From Dendrophyllia cribrosa (Eukaryota > Cnidaria > Anthozoa > Scleractinia > Dendrophylliidae): a DNA stretch of 64,000 nucleotides. The first letter of the stretch is position 1; each line of letters opens with the position of its first letter. The notes beneath the pieces are model-generated. The model saw only the letters and a list, made by a program, of their open reading frames with translations. It did no database searches and was not told where the DNA came from. The DNA is taken from assembly GCA_024195265.1 (NCBI GenBank), contig JAJLRJ010000014.1:13290959-13354958 (forward strand). The letters are read 5' to 3'. Shown in pieces: positions 54,601 through 64,000 of the stretch. The position numbers were made by a program, and so were the translations under genes.

Positions 54601-57072
54601 CACTAGAAATGTTCAAGAAATTTGTCAGTATTGCAGAAAGTGGTTACTAGAGTTGTTGTATTGCATACTAGGAAGAGTGGTTTGCAAAATCCTGTGCAAT
54701 AAACAGTCAAACTACCTGAAGCCTTTACAGCTAGACATAATTATTGGTTTCAAGAATGTTTATGGATTCTTTGCATCATTAATGGTTTCAGTAACTGCAA
54801 ATTCCTCAGCTTTTCGAATAAAAGCAGTTTAGAAATTCGATTGTGCACTGAATTACAGTCATTACAGCTCATTCTAATGCAAGTCAGATTGATTTTCAGC
54901 TTTTTTTGTTTGAAAAGTTGAGAAACTTGTATTTTCCGAATTCAATAATGATTTAAAGAATTTATTTTCAAAACCGGCAATGATGTCTGGGATGTTCTGT
55001 TTTAGGAAGTTTAGCAGTAAGAGAGATCAAAAAGTGTGATAAATCATACAGTGTAGTAATGTATTGACAACACATTACTAAGCCATAATAAGGTGTAATA
55101 GTAACACTAAAGTGTATACCACAGGTTTTTGCAAACCACTCTATAATTGTGCACTGTTAATGTGTACTAGGGTTATTGAATCATATACTATTGTACTTAA
55201 TAACCCTCCCCCCTGGAACAAAAGTCAACTGAAAACAATAGACAAAATGCACACTAGACACAAGGTCTATTTCATTTACCAATTAGAAGATGGTTTTCCA
55301 TGTTCTCTAAGAAAATAATGCACCCTTGAGGTCTATAAAAACTGCAAGTGGATGCACGAGGCGACTGCATTCAGCAGTTTTTTTAGACCTCAAAAAGTGC
55401 ATTATTTTCTTATGCGTACACAGGAAAACCATCTTCTAATCGGTTTAGAATATAGCACCAAGAATTAAAAATGTGAGCAACATCCGGGATACCAGTGCTC
55501 TATAATTGTCATTGTGCAGCTATAAAAAAAATGCACTCTCAGATCCAATTGCAAGTATACAGCAGGTATATTCTAAAGTGTTAGCGAAACCACTCTAGCT
55601 AGCTATTTAAGGTACTTGCACTGGCAAATTTTGAGGTCCTCAGAACTAAGTGAAAATTGGGCACTAAACCTACCTTTACTAGTGATTTTAATATCTGAAA
55701 TTAGTTTCTTGATATCTTATAAGGTAGGGCTAGAATCCGGGGTTAAAATATAGGAATTTTCGTGCAAAAATATCTTTGGGGGACCGGGTCGGGACCGAAA
55801 GGATTGCAGCGGTTGCTACGTGCCCGCGATATTAGCCAGCGGTCAGTACTATTGGCACACGAGGACACGAGAAATTACCACGAGATCACTGCAATGGCGG
55901 TAAATAGCACCACGCTTGAGCTTGCTCTTGAGGCTTTTAATGCCGAATTTTCTCGTAATGGGTAAGTAAACTCGTATTTTTTGAGATATTTTATTTTTCT
56001 TACGGCCATCATACAATGTTGTGTTTTGTATGTCGTTTAGTTATGGATCTGCGCCGCCTGGTTTGATGGCACTATTGCGACAGCAAAAAATAAACGAAGG
56101 GGAGACGCCGGATTAGGCAAGAAGTCGAATCTACAAACGCCTATTCTGTTTACTTTGGGTAGGTTCAATGTTACTGTTCTTTTGAACGAACTATTTCTGT
56201 TTTGTCGAGAGTTCGCTGTGAGCAATTGTCTCAGCCCTAGCCATCGATCTGAGCTTCAAAGCCTTTTATCTTCATACCGCATTTCCGCCGCTAGATTTAT
56301 TTTGTTTCCCTGCGAAAAGACGTCTCCATCTGTGGAGTCTGAGCATTTCGTTTTGGATTGGTCGCCCGTTTAATAATCAAAGGCAAAAGACTTGATAAAT
56401 GCTATAGGACTCGAAAGATAGAAAGCTTAGTTCACAGGGTAGATAACTTACCTTGAAATATTTATCATTTGGAAAGACATTGCAATCTAGGGAAATCCAT
56501 CTCATTGTCATACGTTTTTCGTTTTCTCGTCCTCCTTTTAGTACTTAGTTTTTGTGTTGTCATTCATTTCAGTACGGAAGCAAACAGACATTAGGTGCAA
56601 GGCCTGGACAGTCAAGGAGCCCGACTTACGTTTTCCCTGAAAGCCTGAAGGAGGTTGTCAGGAGAATTGTGGAAGGAAATTTGATTGATAGGCCAGATCC
56701 TTCAGGTGTTAGGGTAAGAAAAACATTCAACATTCCAGTGGCTAATAATTTGCTCGTGTATATGTTGACATGGTATTTCACAGGATAATTTGAATTTTGT
56801 TGTAAGTCGATGAGTCTACCTCACTTGCTTTTGAATATGTTCACAAAGGTGACATTAGGTGCTTTGAAATTTGCTAGAGTAATTTTACATTGACGTGGGT
56901 TGCTAACACTAAACAAACAAGGATTTATAGATTGTCCTTGATTTTTAAACTGATATGAGATTGGTGTTGAGAATTTTTTTTCATTCTCTTGCAGGTCTAT
57001 CGTGTTACCATAGGTGACCTTGCTGCTGCCAAGTGGCCTGCAGGAAAGAAATCTTCGCAGAAAAAGAAATAG
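48690..57072 (+). CDS. Chromodomain gene, five predicted exons
   Basis: Exons A 48690-48845, B 48936-49021 and C 49322-49712 have GT-AG introns and matching phases. A and B form a chromodomain: YFQVERVLSCRRNKGK, then NEYLIRWKGYSSLSDTWEVEENL, with the aromatic residues (Y, W, W) that cage methyl-lysine. C continues with an unassigned region (VEMRHYVFNHIFRGRGRPST). Exons D 56573-56713 and E 56995-57072 follow after 6.9 kb and are in phase with C. They end KKSSQKKK and a stop, giving 283 residues in all. Joining D and E to A-C is inference, since they could belong to another transcript. Other genes sit in the long intron. It is probably nuclear and binds histone tails. Confidence 0.65.
49713..50244. 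other. Intronic stretch without a gene
   Basis: Short frames on both strands only. It lies between exon C of the chromodomain gene and the 3' end of the RAG1-like gene. Confidence 0.4.
50224..50330. repeat. CT-rich low-complexity tract
   Basis: Runs of cctttt/ccctttcc units, read on the minus strand as GK/RK-rich codons. The lysine/arginine C-terminus of the RAG1-like reading frame (about residues 785-809) comes entirely from this tract. Confidence 0.85.
50245..53250 (-). CDS. RAG1/Transib-like recombinase gene
   Basis: Exon 2 (52736-50245) is one open frame. A 295-bp intron (GTGAGC...ACAG) separates it from an upstream exon (about 53250-53033) in matching phase, which lacks a visible ATG. 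Counting from the methionine at 52674, the catalytic residues are D333 (KISGDGAK), D414 (LGGDYKFLL) and E681 (CVEKNND). Zinc ligands are C433/C436 (YACLWC) and H656/H661 (MHVLFAHVP). D414 to C433 is 19 residues, H656 to H661 is 5 and H661 to E681 is 20. These equal the D708-C727, H937-H942 and H942-E962 distances of mouse RAG1. Residues about 90-160 are coiled coil. No RING or nonamer-binding domain is recognised. The family call is inference from these residues. Confidence 0.7.
53255..53385. mobile_element. MITE, 131 bp
   Basis: The ends are imperfect inverted repeats of about 27 bp: GGCCCACAAGTGTCACGGCA on the left and, on the other strand at the right, GGCCCGGAAGGGTCACGACA. Both run into AATTAAA. 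Internal cacggcaa words repeat. It directly precedes the known 5' limit of the RAG1-like gene. Another left-end-like sequence begins at 53394. Confidence 0.8.
53394..53507 (+). repeat. Second MITE-like terminal sequence upstream of the integrase gene
   Basis: It starts GGCCCACAAGTGTCACGGCA, identical to the left end of the MITE at 53255, and continues with cttcacggcaaacggcaaaa. It could be the left terminus of the transposon carrying the integrase-like gene that starts at 53508. No matching right end was found downstream to 57.6 kb. Confidence 0.6.
53508..54650 (+). CDS. Integrase-type (rve, DDE) transposase
   Basis: A single-exon open frame of 380 residues starts at an ATG in good context (AAAATGGCGG). 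Residues about 10-50 form a helix-turn-helix (SYEEILDILSKNYDIHFSLS, then LKRRLKDW). The integrase core has D135 in AWHADGYDKL, D194 in LLLTDLGTENG and E228 in QRMECWWSFLRK, with 33 residues between the last two. A retroviral-type zinc domain is absent. It recalls cnidarian and fish integrase-core proteins that may belong to IS3EU-like transposons. No stops or shifts are seen, so it may be active or domesticated. It lies in the long intron of the chromodomain gene. Confidence 0.85.
   Translation: MADSNREFEIVRYLFYRGHSYEEILDILSKNYDIHFSLSTLKRRLKDWNLSRKNVEYDIDAVRDAITELLDRPDSMVGYRSMWHNLRLRGIVVPRIVVQELLKELDPDGVENRRKHKLKRREYSSPGPNHAWHADGYDKLKPFGFPMHGCIDGFSRKVLWLYITRSNNYPDNVATYYLDAVEQHGGCPQLLLTDLGTENGTMAGIHSFFLNNPDSHRYVPSPHNQRMECWWSFLRKNWSSWWINLFKDMADKGVLNPAEELHNECLWFCFSNLLQQDLDRIKESWNTHYIRRSCHETIAGRPDAIYTLPERYNGINGLIVQVPSNEIAYARDHLVEQEDDNEYQQYFAYVSNLLGVEQPENWREALEMFKKFVSIAESGY
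54651..55264. other. No recognised gene
   Basis: AT-rich, 3' of the integrase-like gene. AATAAA-like words near 54700 and 54818 could end its transcript. Confidence 0.45.
55265..55456. mobile_element. Palindromic MITE, ~190 bp
   Basis: The left arm (aattagaagatggttttcc, then aagaaaataatgcac and gaggtctataaaaactgc) is repeated in reverse complement on the right (gcagtttttttagacctc to aaaaccatcttctaat). The arms are about 75-85 bp around a short loop. No coding potential. The target duplication is unclear. Confidence 0.8.
55457..55893. other. No recognised gene; probable promoter region
   Basis: AT-rich, becoming GC-richer from 55780 just before a possible start codon at 55894. Nothing else is seen. 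Confidence 0.4.
55894..56115 (+). other. Possible two-exon small gene
   Basis: Exon 1 starts with ATGGCGGTAAATAGC and reads MAVNSTTLELALEAFNAEF to a GTAAGT donor at 55963. A possible second exon after GTTTAG at 56040 continues in phase (GYGSAPPGLMALLRQQK) to a TAG, giving only about 47 residues. Its phase does not fit exon D at 56573. It may be the 5' end of another transcript. There is no family match. Confidence 0.3.
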
Positions 57073-57830
57073 AGATTTTTCAACAGCAACAAATTTCAAT
57101 TTTTATTTTTTTTTACGAAAGGCAAATTGTATAATACTAAAAGATCAGTAATCAAATCAAATGTATGAAATTTATACAATTATATTTTTATTAATATTTA
57201 CAAAATTATAAAAAACTGAAAAAATATTGTATATAGGGTTCCTGTTTATCTACACATACCAGTGGAAAGCAACATTGTTTCTATAAAACCATAGCAAAAA
57301 CAAATAAAAATTATTTTGTTATTGTAAGTTAGATTATGTACAAATTATCTTTTTGGACTCTTGATTTTGTGATCCAAAAAAGAAAGGTATCTTATTGAAT
57401 TATATATTATTGTACTTTTGAATGTCTGTTTGATAACAGCGCAGATCTTGGTGTAGCCCAATGGCTCACCATAAAGAAGAAGAAATAACTAAACATTGTA
57501 CCTGATAAAAATCTAGTTATTACACTGTAGCTATAAATTGACAAATATGCACAACAAATTGATTGTAGTTCTATTTCCAACCAAAAAAAATAAACAAGTT
57601 CATACATATACCTCTGTGTAAATTAAATATGATATTGTTTCAAAAATTCATTCATCCATTGCATTTTGAAATGTTATAATTATTGCCTTTGGTCAGGGGG
57701 GGTACTCTCAGAATACTTAACAGGGGGGTCAGACGGAGCCTCACATTGCGAACCAAAAAAATTAGATGAGCCTGAAATTTTACACCCCCAAAAATTTCCT
57801 ACCCCCAAAAATACTGATTTATTCAATAAA
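57073..57830. other. No recognised gene
   Basis: 3' flank of the chromodomain gene's last exon, very AT-rich. The G-rich patches at 57697 and 57722 (gggggg) resemble decayed transposon ends, but no partner was found. Confidence 0.4.
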
Positions 57831-57834
57831 ACAG

Positions 57835-57950
57835 AAAAAAGTGTTTTGCCAAAAAAACACAACAACCCAGAGACCAGGGCTTGAACCTGGACAACTTGAT
57901 CTGGAGTTCACTTACAATTCACTTACAATTGGGCCACCATGTATGGATGC
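57835..57950 (-). mobile_element. tRNA-derived SINE-like fragment
   Basis: On the minus strand GGTGGCCCAATTGTAAG is a weak A box and GGTTCAAGCCCTGGTCTCTGG contains a B box, spaced as in tRNA-derived SINEs. The TTGTTGTGTTTTTTTGGC that follows resembles the SINE body. The A-box region has a duplicated tgaattgtaag. No target duplication was identified. Confidence 0.5.
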
Positions 57951-58175
57951 TGATGAATACCAAATCATTCAAAGAACTCTAGTACATCCCCACAATGCCA
58001 GACTGTTTTTATCAAGCACTCAAAAAGTATAATTTTTGTGAGTGACTACATGAAATTGGCATAACTGAGTACACTTTCCAAATCAACATTTGAAATTATT
58101 ACAAATATCTGTACAAAGGCTAGCATGGATTCACGTTATTGTAATCATCCCCCTATCAACCTCCTATATTTCATT

Positions 58176-61100
58176 CTAATTAGCGGAAACATTTTTCGGG
58201 TTCAGTGGACAGAGACTATGTGAAGTGCGTTTGTGCTGGGTGGAACCACATCGACACTTATTACCACTAATAATAGTGACTTCATTCGCATCACCAATGG
58301 CTGCCATAAGACTCTGAGCATCTGCAATCAAACCTGGATCTTCGATCTCCCCTGCTCCATCATCATTATCATCAGCACCATATGAATGTTGCACTGCCTG
58401 CCTCTTCCCCCACTTTTTTCTTTCAGCCTGGTCCTCAGCTCTGGCAATCTTTTGCTGCACTCTCTTTTTCTTGCCTTCATCAGACTGCTGTCTTGCTGTG
58501 GTATTGATGTGTTCTTGAACTTGCTTTACCAATGCTTCCACCACAGCTGGAAAAATAGGCAACTTTAAGCGCTCGTACAGATCGGTTACCCAGTGGTACG
58601 CCTCTCCTCTAGATTTGATCGACCAACTCATATTTCCTTGAACAAGGCCACAGTTGGTAGAAGTAATATAGTGCAACCTAGACAAAACCACAAGTAATAA
58701 TAATTAAATATTTGTCTGTATCATTTTATTATCTGTCAATTGTGAGACTTGTACCTATTAATATCTTATTTTCCCTTATACATGTATTGTAAAGGCAATG
58801 TGAACCAGTCTTGATGAAAATTTTATTCAAATCAACAATCCAGACAATGTACATTGTACACTCTTGAATGAATAAAATTGAAGTAAACAATCTACTGTCA
58901 AAGTTAGGATTTCATTGAAGTAATAAAGCCAAATTTAGATATTTTAAAATTCAGCTTCAAACAAAAGACTATGGCATGAGGCTCTATAGAGTTTGTTGGG
59001 TTCATTCCCCAGAGCCTCATAGTTGTGTCTATTGTTTTCGCTGAATTTTTAATTATTGAAATTGGTCTATTTGTTGACTTTTTAATGTAAATTGCTCTGG
59101 TTCCCTCTTTTTTGGGGGCTGTTCATTCAAAATTCAGCTCATTGACAATCATAATAATTTCACGAGTAAATAGTATGATTTGCACACAGGCACTGTCACT
59201 GAATAAAACCAATATAATTCACTCTACCTTGACAAATTTTGTTCTTTTGCTCGAAAATGTGGCAGGACAGTGAAGTGGGCCTCACATAGGTTAGAGTGTC
59301 CACGTCCCATTTCTCGGTGGATCACGGAAGCAGCATCTCCTGCTCTTCTTTTGCACTCTATTTGATATGCCAGATGGTGAAACTTGCACTTTAGAATGTT
59401 CTTAGTTGAATACGGTTTTCCATTGCATTCAATGTCGTTGTCTTCATCACAACTGCCACATGAGCAGGAGGTCAGGTTGTGGAAGCCACATTCTCCACCC
59501 TCCCATTGATGGATGTTCTGGCTGTGTTTTTCTCCCAGGGCTCGCATTCTTCTGGCATATTCTTCAGGTGTCGAGCACTGTTGCAAGCAGCAGAAGTGGT
59601 TTATACGAGCGGATTTAATAAATGTTTCTGAAAGACACCCACATGTCTGGCTATGACGTTTGCATTCGCATTTTGCACTTTCAACTGCAGGGAACTTGGC
59701 TTTGTGATTTGCTATCTGTTGTGCCGCGAAGACTTTTTGTTTTGACATGTCCTTTAGATTGTTGGCATGTGCTCGTCCCACATGGCCACCACACTTGAAA
59801 ACTTTGCCTGGCCCAAAGGCATTCTCAACCGACTTAGATGAACTGGAATCCCCATCCTGCCACACTACCTCTATCTTGCATCCCTCTTTCTTTGCCCGGT
59901 TATAACAATCATCGGCTAGTCTACCTTCCATTGATTTCGAAGTCCCTTGATACAATTCCTCCTCTATCACGTCATCGCCGCCCTTCATGCATTTATGCCC
60001 ATACCACAGAAGGCCACCAGAAATGTAATTTTTGACAACAAAAGAGCCATTTTTACTAAAATGACCACGTGTGTGCCACACACCATCAGACGTAACAACA
60101 GCTCTCTTCCAACTGCCAAGGTCATCACTTCTCATGCTTTTCATTTCTTCTTTGGCATTGTTGCACATTTCGTCAAGAATGTCAGTTATGTGGGGATAAA
60201 TAAGCTTTATGACCTCATAGTACCGATTTTTTGAAATGACGCTTATCCCCAGGAACTCTTGAAGGCTTCTAGAAAACTTAGCAAATCCATGCCCAGATAT
60301 TACGAAAGCAACTGCAAGAGCCAAGCCAACAACTGTCCGTTTAGATCCTTCCACCATAGCTGATGCTTGAAAGGAAATATTCCTGAAGATGCAGCTGTTG
60401 CAGCTAAAGGTCACATTCATTGACCCGCCTAATCCAGTCTGTTCAACCTTCGTAGGCACCAAGATACCTAGAGAATAAAAATATAAAGTAAGCAATAATA
60501 ACAAGCTATGGTTCATGCACACACCACCAGGAAATTATAACAGTAAATTCTAGTTGACTATTTTGATGGATATAATGTCTTTCATAAATCAAAATCCATT
60601 CCTTTGAGCAGCTTTGTGATAATCAAAAATTAAACTACAGGGAACACGTTCTGTATAAATTTATATGCCAAGTTCCAAAATTATATAACATTCATATAAC
60701 ATATAAATACACCCTCTCATCGTGGCTAATGCAAATAATAAATATATATTTCCGTAGTGAGCAACGGTGAAGATTTGAAAATGTTTCTTTCTTTTGTTGG
60801 AATATTATGAAATTCCGTAAATTAAAACACCTTTGTGTTGTGAGTGCACGTGAAAAGCGAACTTTATCCCCTGTTTCATGCACGAGAACGAAAGAAAGGT
60901 GAGAAAAACTTACCATTGCAATCCTGTGTTGAGCACTTTGAAGTTTTGTTGATGTCGTCAATTAGCTTCTCAAATTGGGAAGATTGGCAAACAAACAGAC
61001 GATGTTCAATCTGCTGTCCAGATTTGACTTTGCTTACACTTTTCTTCGGACTGCCTTCGAAATCTGACTGTGATTCTTGTGATTCAGAATCTTCGGAAGC

Positions 61101-61370
61101 TTCATTCAAACAAAGATTCAATCCTCTTTCCTTGATCACTGCCTTCGCACTTCTTTGGCTACAGTATCGTGACTTCCCCGGTGAAATCAAATGCAAAGAA
61201 GTTTTAGACGACGAAGGAACCTCTTCCGTTCTCCAATTTGCCGGCAGCTCAAAATCTAATCTTCCAGCAACACCTAAACCTCTCTTCTTTGCACCACTCT
61301 TTCCTTTCTCCTGTTGCATTTTTCGTTTTTCTGAAGATGAAAGTTTCTTCTTCTTCGGTCTCGACGCCAT
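58176..61370 (-). CDS. Kolobok/Mutator-like transposase gene, three exons, intact
   Basis: Exons 61370-60914, 60467-59228 and 58677-58176 join through GT-AG introns with matching phases into a 732-residue protein with no stops. Residues 1-152 are basic and serine-rich (RPKKKKLSSSEKRKM), so nuclear. The second exon has CNSCIFRN, then a DDE-like core with D280 in VVTSDGVWHTRG and D357/D359 in VVWQDGDSSSS. GGHVGRAHANNLKDM follows, then cysteine-rich stretches (CECKRHSQTCGC; CGFHNLTSCSCGSC). The C-terminus has a knuckle CRCGSTQHKRTSHSLC. This matches my memory of the Mutator-like/Kolobok transposase domain (Pfam PF20700) seen in cnidarians and insects. It may be an active transposase or a domesticated gene. 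No flanking inverted repeats were identified. Confidence 0.8.
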
Positions 61371-62904
61371 ATTTGCGATGAGTGCGTGTGACTCGCAAGA
61401 ACGTGCACAATAGAAACCGGAAATGGAAAACACCTAACAACGTATAAACGAACAAAACATATTTTAGGGGGGGTGGGTTAAAATGTGTAACATTTGCTAG
61501 ATTCCAGTCTTTTTGGGTCATTTCCTCTCTCAAAATGGTTCCAGCCGACAGAGCACGCAAATTTCGACCAAATTACGACTTTTTTGTTCTGCGAGAGGCC
61601 AATTTTCAAAAGAAATAATGTTTTGGACTATGCACAGCATCGGTTTAACCTGTTTTTCTCCAAAACCTTTTAGAATTTTCTCTTGAAACTTGGGTATATG
61701 CGTTGTTGTCGTATGACACAGAAATCTGTGCTTGGCACATATTGTTGAGTGAGTATTTTCCAAGTTGTGAATTAAATATTAACAGGTTTAAACAAAGTGA
61801 AATAAAAACAGAGGAAATCAGTGGATTGTCTGTGGCAAGCACAGAACTGTTCCTCTTTGTTATCTGAACAATATTCCACCGAAAAATATAGCTTTGGCAT
61901 AATAGGAGGACCATAAAAACTGAAAACGTATCTTTTGACACCCCAGGGGTTCTTCCAATATTTCAATTAATATTTAACTTGAACATTTTTTTTACAAAAT
62001 ATATATTCTTCAAGGAATAAACTACAACATGTGTTATTGCAGTATCATTTTATTAAATACTTTGTAATATCTTGCTTCCCAAAAAACATGAAAATTTACC
62101 AGTGCAAGTACCTTAAGCATAGAGTAGACGAGTGCACTTAACCGTCAAATTAATCTTGAACTAATAGACATTAGTAGAGACTGATGTTTCTGTTTGACTA
62201 TTATTTTTTTAAGTATTCAAGAACTAGTCTATAGTTTGCAATAGGTTTTGTGTGTCGCTGATCAGATATAGTGAGTAAACTTAATTGGTGAAATTAAATC
62301 TAATACTAAATAGTCCTAGCAAAACAAAGAAAGAACTGTATTAATAGTGTCTAGACTAAGATCTATTTCAGAGATTGAGTGAAATCACTCTAGCTACAGT
62401 AGTCTCTTGTATTTATAGGGCTTGTTGTGCAAATACTCAACAAAATAAGTCGTTTGTTTAAAATTTACAGTTTAATGATTATATATATTTATAAATGCCA
62501 TTGTTTGTTAACATTTTAAAATTGGTTGATTTACAACTTTGAAATCACAATGTAAAATCATCAAGCTATTGATACCTCAATAAAAATATGAACTTCTGAT
62601 AACTATATAACATGAACATGTATGCAAAATGTAAAAATGAGTCCATAACAAACTACCATCTGAAGTAGGCAAAACTTGCCATCAAGAAAGTACTTGTCCC
62701 CTACAAAATAGGATAGAAAAAAGTACTATCTGAAGAGGAAAAACTATCTTTGGTATACATACAATAAAATCAAAAGTCAAAGATGAACAGTAGCCCCAAT
62801 CATCTTGCATTTAAGAAAAATGGTTGCCTTTTACAAAATGCAATGAAAAAAAACCCTATATATAGAACATCGACGAGACAGCAAAAGTATTCTATAAAAT
62901 CATC
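61371..62904. other. No recognised gene
   Basis: 5' flank of the Kolobok-like gene and 3' flank of the HECT gene, very AT-rich. Frames such as 61763-61530 and 61941-61645 are unconvincing. The 120 bp before 61370 are somewhat GC-richer and may be the transposase promoter. Confidence 0.45.
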
Positions 62905-64000
62905 TTATGACAGAGAAAATGCTTGGCCCTTACAAAATGCAATTAAAAAGTTATCCTTAAAAGCCTCGGAGGTGGACATGTGGGTAACTGGGAGGGTTAT
63001 TTCCCTCCCACAGGCCCCAACACATGGAAAACATATGCTATGTTTAGGATTTCGTTTCAAACAATCATGATCAAACCTTACATAGATTACAGATTTTGTT
63101 GTTAAATCTCTGTGTCGTTGGCCTGTCAACCAACCCATGACTGCAGCTGGACTTAAGTCAGCTTCATTAAATTTAACAATAGCATCATCACTTTCATTGT
63201 TGTCATCATCATCCATAGAAATACCAGGATGGGATTTCGCTTCTACATAACCAGATGTGGTCTCCTGGTCTTCCAAGCTGAAGATGAAATCCTGGAAATG
63301 ATCCATCACAGCATCCTCAATGAGACGACGCGAACTTCCCTCGGGCGAGAACTCTGGTTTCATCAATGAAAACAAGTAGTCTGCATCAACGACTTCTTGC
63401 TCACCTGCAACAAATAGACTTTTGCACAATTCGGGGTGTTTCGAGATGAGTTCATCAAGACCAAACAGTCCCATTCCATTTTTCAGCTCCTTTAACATAA
63501 CAGCTCTTCTGCTTATAATACTGGCCATAACAGCTTTGGTAATATTTTCAAGGTTAGAATCATCAATAGGGCCTGTGTAACCGTGGTCGATGATTGTGTC
63601 TTGGTGCAGAGACACATTACTCTTGATATCCTCGACCAAAGCTTCTTCTTTCTCTGTCAGATTTTTGTGTAGATCTTGATTATTGAAGGCAATATCATTG
63701 GAGGTTAATGTCTCGTATACACATGGAGATACAAAATTTGGGGCCGGGCCTCCCTGAGATAAACTCGCAGAGATTAGTTGGCCAATTGCTTTGTAGTTAT
63801 ACAGATCATTGGTGGAATAAACAGGAGTACCATCAGGGAAGAACGTTTCCCCTATACTTGGAATGACTGAAGAGAAAAATTCTCTTGCCAGAGCACCATC
63901 ATCAATGCCATCCTCACCAATAAACTTGACACGAACTACATGGATTGGATCTACTTTTGTTGTAGCCCTCTGCCACAAACTAATAGCCCTCCTTACAGAC
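62905..64000 (-). CDS. HECT-domain protein, C-terminal part (cut by the window edge)
   Basis: The frame is open from the window edge to a stop at 62905, giving about 365 residues. It begins inside a HECT domain, VVRVKFIGEDGIDDGALAREFF, and continues with YNYKAIGQLISASLSQGGP and the C-lobe end HSICFPCVGACGREITLPVTHM. HECT ligases carry a catalytic cysteine in a T-C-F/x-N motif just after the conserved histidine. Here the sequence is THMSTSEAF, with serine or threonine at that place. The closest layout I know is G2E3-like HECT proteins, expanded in cnidarians. Without the cysteine, normal thioester ligase activity is doubtful. The N-terminal domains lie outside the window. Confidence 0.8.
   Translation of the reverse strand, partial: SVRRAISLWQRATTKVDPIHVVRVKFIGEDGIDDGALAREFFSSVIPSIGETFFPDGTPVYSTNDLYNYKAIGQLISASLSQGGPAPNFVSPCVYETLTSNDIAFNNQDLHKNLTEKEEALVEDIKSNVSLHQDTIIDHGYTGPIDDSNLENITKAVMASIISRRAVMLKELKNGMGLFGLDELISKHPELCKSLFVAGEQEVVDADYLFSLMKPEFSPEGSSRRLIEDAVMDHFQDFIFSLEDQETTSGYVEAKSHPGISMDDDDNNESDDAIVKFNEADLSPAAVMGWLTGQRHRDLTTKSVIYVRFDHDCLKRNPKHSICFPCVGACGREITLPVTHMSTSEAFKDNFLIAFCKGQAFSLS

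Noticed and set aside
1..64000. CRISPR arrays, bacterial promoters, riboswitches, rho-independent terminators, rRNA genes
   Set aside because: None is visible, and the sequence is clearly animal nuclear DNA.

Overview
The window reads as nuclear DNA of an anthozoan cnidarian, most likely a stony coral. It is AT-rich, coding exons are separated by GT-AG introns, and almost all recognisable coding DNA belongs to eukaryotic mobile elements (DIRS, Ty3/gypsy, BEL/Pao, CR1/L2/jockey-like LINEs, tRNA-derived SINEs, Tc1/mariner, pogo, PIF/Harbinger, Kolobok-like, integrase-type). Several protein families seen here are, to my knowledge, ones expanded in corals, anemones and Hydra. No bacterial features (operons, ribosome binding sites, CRISPR) are present. 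Species assignment is inference.

Layout. 1-6.0 kb: a decayed DIRS retroelement on the minus strand whose recombinase domain is split by a 1,185-bp DNA transposon. 6.1-6.6 kb: LINE relic. 6.7-13.1 kb: a Ty3/gypsy element (minus) carrying a SINE and a tyrosine-recombinase-type element inside it. 13.1-16.1 kb: LINE fragments and a second DIRS copy. 16.1-20.5 kb: a 4,405-bp composite element inserted in that DIRS gag at a TA; it encodes a Tc1-type DD34E transposase and a HUH-endonuclease/SF3-helicase Rep protein, and it has 284-bp terminal direct repeats. 20.5-26.0 kb: rest of the DIRS gag, a capsid-like relic, several non-autonomous DNA transposons and a broken Harbinger transposase. 26.06-33.04 kb: a 6,981-bp DNA transposon of unassigned type with TAA duplications and two divergent intron-containing genes. 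33.1-36.5 kb: BEL/Pao and hAT-like relics. 36.55-43.0 kb: a nearly intact BEL/Pao element inserted in one copy of a 281-bp tandem repeat. 43-48.2 kb: mostly empty, plus a 2A-like motif fragment and a decayed cysteine-rich cnidarian gene. 48.7-57.1 kb: a predicted five-exon chromodomain gene whose large intron holds, on the other strand, a gene with the catalytic residue spacing of RAG1/Transib recombinases, and an intact integrase-like gene. 58.2-61.4 kb: an intact three-exon, 732-residue Kolobok/Mutator-like transposase gene. 62.9 kb to the end: the 3' part of a HECT-domain gene.

How the parts relate. Most of the window is nested insertion: each younger element breaks an older one, and target duplications allow several events to be ordered. 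The two most unusual items are the Tc1-transposase plus Rep composite element and the RAG1-like gene. All protein family calls come from reading motifs by eye; no search was run.
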